64,000 bases of DNA, taken from assembly GCA_052390115.1 (NCBI GenBank), contig JBQTHE010000011.1, positions 1 through 64,000 of the forward strand. The letters run 5' to 3'. The notes below the pieces were generated by a model. That model saw only the letters and a program-made list of their open reading frames with translations, did no database searches and was not told where the DNA came from. How positions within the stretch are numbered: the stretch's first letter is position 1; the number at the start of each line of letters is the position of its first letter. Below, in pieces: positions 58,035 to 64,000 of this stretch. This DNA is from GCA-003244245 sp052390115. Its GTDB lineage: Bacteria; Actinomycetota; Actinomycetes; Mycobacteriales; Pseudonocardiaceae. The translations under genes were made by a program, and so were the position numbers.

Positions 58035-58465
58035 AGGTCGTCGACCCGAACGTGCTGCTCTACGCGGTCAACGAGTCGGCCGCACATCACGAGCAATCGC
58101 GGGATTGGCTCGACGGTGCGTTGAACGGCCGCTCCACGGTGGGGTTCAGCTGGCTCAGCCTGCTGGCGTTTCTCCGCCTGTCCACCAAGGTCGGCCTGTT
58201 CCCGGCGCCGCTGCCGGTGGACGCCGCTCTGGGTCAAGTTCGGGCGTGGCTCGCGCAGCCCAGCAGCGTCGTCCTGGAGCCCACCCAGCGGCACCTGGAC
58301 GTGCTGGTTGGTCTGCTCGGTCCATTCGGTACCGGTGGAAATCTCACCAGCGACGCGCACCTGGCGGCGCTGGCGATCGAGCACCGCGGAGAGGTCGTCA
58401 CCTACGACAGCGACTTCGGTCGCTTCCCCGGCGTGGCCTGGCGCACCCCCGGGTGCTTCGGCTAG
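58031..58465 (+). CDS. vapC: VapC-type PIN domain toxin
   Basis: The 144-aa PIN ribonuclease begins VVDPNVLLYAVNE (first catalytic Asp, then Asn). It has LTSDAHLAALAIEHRGEVVT and YDSDFGRFPG with the later acidic residues of the metal site. The length fits VapC. Start GTG 58031 inside the antitoxin stop. Expected targets are tRNA or rRNA. The middle acidic residue that most VapC carry near position 40 is not obvious in GFSWLSLLAFLRL, so activity should not be assumed. Confidence 0.82.
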   Translation: MKVVDPNVLLYAVNESAAHHEQSRDWLDGALNGRSTVGFSWLSLLAFLRLSTKVGLFPAPLPVDAALGQVRAWLAQPSSVVLEPTQRHLDVLVGLLGPFGTGGNLTSDAHLAALAIEHRGEVVTYDSDFGRFPGVAWRTPGCFG

Positions 58466-59146
58466 ATCAAGCGGCGGGACGCGAGCGCGGCTGGGTCGAG
58501 TGAAATGTTGGGCTGGGGCGTGACCCAGCTCGCCAAGGTAAGGACCGTCGAGCGGGTGGTTGCGGGTGTGACCTCTGCAAAGTCGCGCCATCTGTGGTAG
58601 CTGGTCGTGGCTGGCGGCATGAGACGAACGTTGTCTCGGCCCTCGTCTCATCAGCTTCTCTTACTCCGCGGGGGAGGTGGGTGGATCCGTTGCGGATGGG
58701 CCAGAGCAGGCAACTTTGGACCTGACGTTGCCGTCGGTGGCACCTCTGCATCATGCAATAGTCCTTCCCCCTGACCTCACGGAAAGTGACATCTCCTACG
58801 TTGAGTTAGCGGAACCGGGCACCGTGCCCAGGGCGTGGAGGCCATCCAGTAAATCAACTACGGACGCGCGCTGACCCGGCTGCGGGACCGTCAGGACGAT
58901 GCGGTTCTCGCAAAGTCATTGCAAGCTGTTGGCACATGCATTTGAAGATGCACGCATCGCGGAGCTAGCATCACTCGATCGAGTGCGTCGTGCGGGTGTC
59001 GGCCCGACGCTCACCTCGGCGGGACTCGGACAGATCTTCCCTTGAGAGCTGAACTGGTTGTCGGCGCGGGGTCGCACGCTGACGACTCGAGGAGTCGCGA
59101 TGCACACCTGGTCACCCGTGCCCCCCCGGACCCTCGAGACCTGGGT
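58466..59146. other. 681-bp non-coding scar with a small remnant
   Basis: No intact gene. From 58899 to 59045 there is a 48-codon ATG-started reading that ends AGVGPTLTSAGLGQIFP, with codon usage unlike the surrounding spacer. Upstream, another frame gives RALTRLRDRQDDAVLAKSLQ, so a decayed gene is likely, of unknown type. The region lies just before two insertion-sequence remnants and is best seen as a rearrangement zone. Confidence 0.35.
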
Positions 59147-59768
59147 ATGAACGCCTTGCGTGTCATCATCCGGCAGATCTTCGCGGTGGCGCCAGCGGCG
59201 CGCGCCGGACTTGCGGGGCTGGTCGGGCTGTCGCTGCTGGTCACGCTCACCTACGTTGCGCAGGGCCTCCTGCTCGCCTTCGCGCTAGCCGAGCTGTTCG
59301 TCGGCGGTGGGCTCGGTCGGGCATGGTTGCCACTGGTCGGCGTGATCGCGCTGCTGATGGTGCGCGCGTGGATCCTGACGGTGCGCGAGGCGCGGGCGCT
59401 GGTCGTGTCCGGCGTGGTGACCGATGCGGTGCGCGAGCGCCTGGCCGGCAAGCTGTTCGAGCTCGGGCCGGGCGGTGGCTCAGGTCGCGATCCCGGCCGG
59501 GACCGCGACCGCGATCGGGCTGGCCGCCTGGCACCGGGCCGACGCCGTGATCGGCACCGGGGTGCTGTTCGCGATCCTGCTGCTGGCGCGGGAGTGCTTC
59601 CGCCCGCTCACCGACCTGCTCGAGGCCTACCACGCCAGCTACTACGCGCTGCCGGCGAGCAAGGAGGTCTTCGCGCTGCTCGCACGGTCCCCTGACGTGA
59701 CGTCGCCGGCGGCGCCGGTGCCGGTGGCCGGGATCGCTGGCCGGCGCGGCGAGGAGGGCGAGACCTGA
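59147..59768 (+). pseudogene. ABC transporter permease fragment, internally deleted
   Basis: From ATG 59147 the frame encodes membrane helices of an ABC exporter (AGLAGLVGLSLLVTLTYVAQ, then LVGVIALLMVRAWILTVREA and GVVTDAVRERLAGKLFELGPG). Near 59470 the frame shifts and many residues are missing. A second frame then gives QVAIPAGTATAIGLAAW, ARECFRPLTDLLEAYHASYY and PASKEVFALLA, and stops at 59768. The ATPase domain is absent. It was probably a CydCD-like or multidrug exporter before loss. Confidence 0.7.
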
Positions 59769-60282
59769 GCAAGGACGCCGAACTGTTGGTGTTGCGGCAC
59801 GCAAATACCGTGTTGCGTCGCCAGATCTCCCGGGTCCACGACACGCCCGCCGACCGAGTGGGGCTGGCCGCCTTATCCCGGCTGTTGCCGCGCCGCCGCT
59901 GGACCGAGGTCTTCGCGGTCACTCCCGCCACGATCCTGGCCTGGCACCGCAGGCTCGTCTCACGGAAATGGGACTACACCGCCGCCGCCGGCCCGGACGT
60001 CCGCCGACCGCGACAGCGATCAAGAACCTGGTGATGCGCATGGCAACCGAGAACCCGACCTGGGGACACCGGCGCGCAGGGTGAACTGGTCCGGCTCGGC
60101 CATCGGATTGCCGCTTCCACGGTGTGACAGATCCTGCATGACGCCGGCATCGATCCAGCACCTCGCCGGTCTGGCCCGAGTTGGAGGCAGTTCCTCACCG
60201 CGCAGGCTAAGGCTGTCCTTGCTGTGGACTTCGTGCACGTGGATACCGTGTTGCTCAGGCCGATCTATGCGCTGATCGCGGT
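59768..60282 (+). mobile_element. degenerate integrase-type transposase remnant
   Basis: Pieces of one rve (DDE) transposase are found in different frames: SKDAELLVLRHANTVLRRQI at the start, then FAVTPATILAWHRRLVSRKW, later KNLVMRMATENPTWGHRR, GELVRLGHRIAASTV and AVLAVDFVHVDTVLL. There are two or more frameshifts near 59990-60080 and a TGA in place of a tryptophan codon near 60125. Only the first acidic catalytic residue (VDF) is left before the sequence switches to an IS6-type remnant at about 60283. Confidence 0.7.
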
Positions 60283-60579
60283 CAACGAGGTGACCACCGA
60301 TCAGGCTCCCGCGTATCCGCGGGTGATCGAGGAGTTGATACCTGCCGCGTGCCACGTCACCGAGCAGTATGCGAATAATCCTGTCGAAGCCGATCATGGG
60401 CGTCTGAAGGCCCGACTGCGCCCGATGCGCGGTTTGAAACGGCTGCGCTCGGCACGGGTGGTCAGTACCAGGCACGCGTTCGTGCAGAACCTCCGGCGCG
60501 GCCACTACGAACTCGGCTGGGATATCGATCGACGGTACGGCTCACCGCGATCTTCACCGAACTCGCCCGCGCCATCTGA
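60283..60579 (+). mobile_element. C-terminal fragment of an IS6-family transposase
   Basis: The frame reads VTTDQAPAYPRVIEELIPAA, HVTEQYANNPVEADHGRLK and ARLRPMRGLKRLRSARVV, the C-terminal half of IS6/IS26-like transposases, with the final catalytic Glu in EADHGRLK. After about 60537 one base is missing, and the family ending LTAIFTELARAI continues in another frame to a stop at 60579. The fusion to the upstream transposase is seamless in frame. No intact terminal repeats were seen. Confidence 0.75.
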
Positions 60580-60996
60580 TCGAGGCAGCACAGCAGAGAA
60601 TCTCGTCTGCTTCCCGCCTACGCAACAGACCCCTCCTGGCTACGGACCGAGATGACCTGCAAGGTTTCGAGCCCAACGAAAACTACAACCGATTGCGCAC
60701 AGAAGAACGTGCTACGTTGCATCGCGCTCGCTATCGCCACTGACATCAAGAAAGTGTAATTTTTCGCTACTTCCCAGCGATCAAAAGGTGTGCTGCCCCG
60801 TGAGGTGGCTGCTCGGGGAGCACTCGCAGAGTGAAAGCAAGTGCTTGACGGCGGTGCGTCGAAGGAGTACCCCTGTCACTTGTGGACGACGACATACCCG
60901 CCCGGAAATGAGGCGGGGTGTCGCGCGGCGCCCGGCGTGACATTCCGGGTGCCATATCGGCGGCCGTCAGTAAGCGGCCATTTTCGGAGAGCGATC
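60580..60996. other. 417-bp spacer after the insertion-sequence scar
   Basis: No gene recognised. The first 160 bp may include another decayed end: a frame with PNENYNRLRTEERATLHRAR stops near 60741. From about 60740 the sequence is AT-richer (AAAGTGTAATTTTTCGCTAC), which could hold the promoter of the tyrosinase operon. No terminator was seen. Confidence 0.4.
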
Positions 60997-62289
60997 GTGA
61001 CACACACACTTGAACTGACGGTGAACGGCACGGTCCGTCCCGTCGGCCGGTACGTCTCGTGGACGCCGGCGCCGGCCGGCCTGCGTATCGAGGACGACGG
61101 CGGGGTCGCCGGGCCGCTCCAGGTCCGGCTGCACGCTCCGGCGGGCGCGGGCGGACGGTTGGAGCTCCGCCGCGAACGCAAAGATCCGCCGTCCGACGAG
61201 CTGACCCTCGAGCTGCCCGGCGACGGGAGCCCACAGACGTTCTTCGTCGCCGGACGGTTCGGCTCGCCGAGCACGAGCCGCGGCGACGCCGCGCTGGAGG
61301 TGGACGGGGTCGGAGCCGGCGCGCCCCTGCTCGCCTCGTTCCCGCTGACCGTGCGCGTCCGCAAGGACGCCGAGACACTGACGACGGCGGAGCGCGACGC
61401 CTTCCTGCTCGCGATCGCCGCACTCAACGACCAGGCCCAGGGCAACCTGTTCCAGACCTACCGCAACATCCACATGAACGGCACCCTGCGCGAGGCTCAC
61501 GGCTTCGACGGGTTCCTGCCCTGGCACCGGGCCTACCTGCTCGATGTCGAGCGTGAGCTGCAAAACTTCAACCCGGACGTGGCGCTGCACTACTGGCGGT
61601 GGGACCGTCCGGCGCCCCAGCTGTTCTCCGCGGACTATTTCGGCGCCCCGGACCCGGCATCGGGATTCGCCAAGTTCTCCGCGGCCAACCCGCTGCGACT
61701 GTGGTCGATCGACAACAGACAGGGCATCGACCGCCTGCCGTTCTTCGACGTCGCCACCTCGGGCGCCCACAACGAGCTCGGTCAGCCGACGCGCCCCGAT
61801 ACGGACATCACCGGGTTCACGGGGACGTACGGGCAGCTCCGGGCTCCGTTCGAGGGCAACCCGCACGGCAGGGCGCACGTCAGCTTCACCGGTGACATCG
61901 ACTTCCCGCCCACCGCGCCGCGCGACCCGCTGTTCTTCCTGCTTCACGGCAACGTCGACCGACTGTGGGCCAAGTGGCAGTGGCTCCAACAGCGCTTCGA
62001 CCTGGACAACCCCGGTTCCTACAGCTTCCGCGGTCAGTTCGGCGACGTGGGCGCCACCCGGATCGGGCACAACATGCTCGACACGATGTGGCCGTGGAAC
62101 GGCGTGATCGGCGGCGCTGGCCCCCGCCCGCCGTCGGCGCCGCGGCAGCCGTTCCCGGGCGCACTGCTGACCGCTCCCGGCAACCGGCCCACGGTCCGGA
62201 CGATGATCGATTACCAGGGTCTGCACGACGCCGCGGCGCCACTGGGCTTCGACTACGACGACGTTCCCTACCAGCCCGACGTGCCGTGA
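60997..62289 (+). CDS. tyrosinase-family type-3 copper protein with N-terminal extension
   Basis: The 430-aa protein has a C-terminal tyrosinase domain. Copper A histidines are in NIHMNGTLREAHGFDGFLPW (then H-R-A-Y). Copper B histidines are in NPHGRAHVSFTGD and FFLLHGNVDRLWAKWQ. The first about 120 residues form a beta-rich domain (LELTVNGTVRPVGRYVSW) not found in standard bacterial tyrosinases. There is no signal peptide and no usual MelC1 caddie protein. GTG 60997 has GGAGAG upstream. It should oxidise phenols to quinones. It is followed by a HEAT-repeat protein and an SCO1-like protein, a likely assembly set. Confidence 0.85.
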   Translation: MTHTLELTVNGTVRPVGRYVSWTPAPAGLRIEDDGGVAGPLQVRLHAPAGAGGRLELRRERKDPPSDELTLELPGDGSPQTFFVAGRFGSPSTSRGDAALEVDGVGAGAPLLASFPLTVRVRKDAETLTTAERDAFLLAIAALNDQAQGNLFQTYRNIHMNGTLREAHGFDGFLPWHRAYLLDVERELQNFNPDVALHYWRWDRPAPQLFSADYFGAPDPASGFAKFSAANPLRLWSIDNRQGIDRLPFFDVATSGAHNELGQPTRPDTDITGFTGTYGQLRAPFEGNPHGRAHVSFTGDIDFPPTAPRDPLFFLLHGNVDRLWAKWQWLQQRFDLDNPGSYSFRGQFGDVGATRIGHNMLDTMWPWNGVIGGAGPRPPSAPRQPFPGALLTAPGNRPTVRTMIDYQGLHDAAAPLGFDYDDVPYQPDVP

Positions 62290-62314
62290 GCAGCAGGCAG
62301 ACGAGGAGCCCACG

Positions 62315-63259
62315 ATGACCACCAAGGACTACCGGGCGGACTACCTGCGCCGCCATGGCGGATCAGGGACCGGGGCGAGCGCGGACGACCCGCTGGCCGC
62401 AGCGTTCGACGGCCGCCGCTCCGACCGCGACGTGCTCGCCGGCTTCACGGACCCTGACGCACCCACGGACGCCAGGGTGGCCGGGATCGACGCGGCGGGA
62501 GTCGACGCGATCGTCCGGCCTGACGTCGTCCGTGCACTGATCGACGTGCTCGCCGACACCGGTGAGGACCCGGTCGTGCGGCGTGCGGCTCGGACGACCC
62601 TCGCGCAGCTCAGCTTCTCCACCGGCGAGTTCGCGCCGTACGAGGCCGACTACCGCAACGCGCTGCGCGTCGCCGCGACCGACCCCAATCCCCAGCTCGC
62701 CGAGGGGGCGCTAGCGGTGCTGGCGCAGGGACGCGACGACTACGCTCAGCGGCTCGTGCTCGCCGGGCTGGAGGACCCGTCCCAGGCGGTCGTCAGCCGA
62801 CAGCATGCCCTGCGGCTGCTCGGGCACGACCTGCACGCCGCCCAGTTCCCCATGCTGCGCGACATTGTCACCACGAGGGCCGCCGACCCCGTGGAACGGG
62901 TCACCGCGCTGCGGCTGCTCGCCGCCGACAGCGACTCGACGCCGGTGTTCGAGCAGCTCGTCGCGGACCGCTCCGAGGACGTCGACGTGCGCGCCGCCAG
63001 CGCGATCGCCCTGCACAACCTCGACCCTGCACGGTTCGCGGCCACCGCGGAGGGAATCGTCCTCGACCCGGACGACGACGACGACCTCCGCGCGGTGTGC
63101 CTCACAGCACTGGCGGTCGCCCCCGAGGCCGCTCAGGTCCGGTATGAGCCCGCCGCCCTCGCCGAGGCGGTGCTGAACGCGCCCACACCTCCGTCGTACG
63201 AACTGAACCGGGCCGTGGAGCAGTACCGCACCGCGAAGGCGTCCGATGGCGGCAACTGA
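62315..63259 (+). CDS. HEAT-repeat protein of the tyrosinase operon
   Basis: The 314-aa protein is made of helical repeats of about 35-40 residues (VVRRAARTTLAQLSF, LAEGALAVLAQGRDDYAQ, VVSRQHALRLLGHD, VERVTALRLLAADSDS, VDVRAASAIALHNLDP). These are HEAT or PBS-lyase-like repeats. There is no signal or membrane segment and no catalytic motif. It sits 25 bp after the tyrosinase gene and overlaps the next gene by 14 bp. A scaffold or maturation role for the copper enzyme is inferred from position only. Confidence 0.75.
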   Translation: MTTKDYRADYLRRHGGSGTGASADDPLAAAFDGRRSDRDVLAGFTDPDAPTDARVAGIDAAGVDAIVRPDVVRALIDVLADTGEDPVVRRAARTTLAQLSFSTGEFAPYEADYRNALRVAATDPNPQLAEGALAVLAQGRDDYAQRLVLAGLEDPSQAVVSRQHALRLLGHDLHAAQFPMLRDIVTTRAADPVERVTALRLLAADSDSTPVFEQLVADRSEDVDVRAASAIALHNLDPARFAATAEGIVLDPDDDDDLRAVCLTALAVAPEAAQVRYEPAALAEAVLNAPTPPSYELNRAVEQYRTAKASDGGN

Positions 63260-64000
63260 GAGCCCCGAACTCGCGGCCGACGAGCTCGTCCGCCGGGTCC
63301 GGGCCGACCCGACCCGGCGCGACGAGCTGGTGCCGCTGCTGCGCGAGGACCACCCGCTGCACGCCGGACGCAGCGCCGGCACCACCGCGCGGGTGCGGGC
63401 CTGGGTGCTCGTCGCGTTCGCCGAGGTCGGGGTGCCCGACGCGGCGCTACCCTACGTCGTCGAGGAGCTCGACAGCGGCGACGAGCCCGTCCTCGTCGCC
63501 GCCGCCGCACGCGCCGTTCGCGGGCTGCGCCGGCCGGAGCCCGCACCCGCCGTGGTCACGGCGCTGACCACGGCGCTGTGGAATACCGCGGGCAACGACG
63601 ACGTGGTCGGGTTCGACGAGCCGGTGCCGTCCTGGCCGCCGACGCACCCGACAACCGCGCTGCTTGAGGTGCTCGCTGCGCTGCGCGACCTCGGATCGGC
63701 GGGCGACGTCGCGGCCCGGCTGACGGAGTTCCGGACGGCCAAGGGCGAGCTGTTGAGCGCGACGGTACGCACCTCGCTCGACCACACGATCGCGGACCTC
63801 ACCGGTCCGCCCGCCTGCTGCTCCGCTCGACCGGCAGCCCCACCACCGGAGACGCCGCCCGACGCCGGGCCAGTCCCGGAGGGAATCGAGGCCGAGGACC
63901 AGGACGGGGAGCGGCTCGACCTCGCGGGCTTCCTGGGCCGTGCCCCGACGCTGGTGGCGTTCTTCTACACCCGCTGCGCCAACCCGCGGAAGTGCTCGCA
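63246..64000 (+). CDS. HEAT-repeat plus SCO1/redoxin fusion protein, cut by the window end
   Basis: From ATG 63246 the frame stays open to the window end (251 codons). The first 180 residues are alpha-helical HEAT-like repeats (VRAWVLVAFAEVGVPD, EPVLVAAAARAVRGLRR). A Pro/Cys linker (ACCSARPAAPPPETPP) leads to a thioredoxin-like domain starting GERLDLAGFLGRAPTLVAFF. The active segment YTRCANPRKCS gives C-x5-C, where classical Sco copper chaperones have C-x3-C. It probably delivers copper to, or reduces, the tyrosinase encoded two genes upstream. The C-terminal part, including the expected His, lies outside the window. Confidence 0.7.
   Translation, partial: MAATESPELAADELVRRVRADPTRRDELVPLLREDHPLHAGRSAGTTARVRAWVLVAFAEVGVPDAALPYVVEELDSGDEPVLVAAAARAVRGLRRPEPAPAVVTALTTALWNTAGNDDVVGFDEPVPSWPPTHPTTALLEVLAALRDLGSAGDVAARLTEFRTAKGELLSATVRTSLDHTIADLTGPPACCSARPAAPPPETPPDAGPVPEGIEAEDQDGERLDLAGFLGRAPTLVAFFYTRCANPRKCS

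Noticed and set aside
1..64000. tRNA or rRNA genes
   Set aside because: No cloverleaf-compatible sequence with a CCA-end context, and no rRNA-like stretch, was noticed on either strand by eye.

Overview
The window is chromosomal DNA from a high-GC actinobacterium, most likely Pseudonocardiales. The GC level is about 70 percent, with GTG and TTG starts and many ATGA/GTGA gene overlaps. The block from about 19.6 to 35.5 kb follows the mycobacterial order acn - ripA - moxR - DUF58 - VWA protein - fabG1 - inhA - hemH - Rv1486c-like - nfeD - SPFH. No rRNA, tRNA or CRISPR array was seen.

The most interesting part is 4.2-18.8 kb, a coenzyme M (CoM) and epoxide metabolism island transcribed divergently from a 139-bp spacer (9874-10012). 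Leftward runs an operon that matches the bacterial CoM biosynthesis set: phosphosulfolactate synthase (ComA type), an unrecognised 308-aa protein, an aspartase/fumarase-superfamily (AFS) enzyme, a PLP enzyme of the D-cysteine desulfhydrase type and a second AFS enzyme. Rightward runs a catabolic operon: a single-cysteine CoA-disulfide-reductase-type flavoprotein, two short-chain dehydrogenases, a two-subunit CoA-transferase-family enzyme, an ADP-forming acyl-CoA synthetase, and an epoxyalkane:CoM transferase with His219/Cys221/Cys337 zinc ligands. A TauE/SafE permease lies next to it. The inferred job is to make CoM, trap an epoxide with it, oxidise the hydroxyalkyl-CoM and return the carbon as an acyl-CoA. 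No alkene monooxygenase and no dithiol-type 2-ketopropyl-CoM carboxylase are in the window.

Left edge (1-4.2 kb): a gene graveyard. It holds a possible insertion-sequence end, a beheaded methyltransferase, a frameshifted acyl-CoA dehydrogenase, the tail of a berberine-bridge-type oxidase and a second broken methyltransferase. A DUF222-HNH gene follows, whose start codon sits inside a perfect LexA (SOS) box.

Centre (18.8-35.5 kb): aconitase, an acyl-CoA synthetase, a RipA-like cell-wall hydrolase, the MoxR/DUF58/VWA trio, FabG1-InhA (FAS-II, suggesting mycolate-type lipids), ferrochelatase, and NfeD-SPFH membrane proteins.

Right-centre (35.5-48.5 kb): a Cbi-type cobalt/nickel ECF transporter, an amidase, a complete five-gene Opp/Dpp peptide ABC transporter, an APH-fold kinase, a succinate-semialdehyde-type dehydrogenase and a TVP38 membrane protein.

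Right (48.5-64 kb): a probably foreign PQQ dehydrogenase, malic enzyme, an ABC exporter, 4-hydroxyphenylpyruvate dioxygenase with an FAD monooxygenase, a VapBC module, then a scar with a truncated ABC gene and two fused insertion-sequence remnants. The window ends in a tyrosinase - HEAT-repeat - SCO1-like operon that runs off the end.

Paired palindromic repeats with a 41-42 bp period recur at three places, two of them inside coding sequence.
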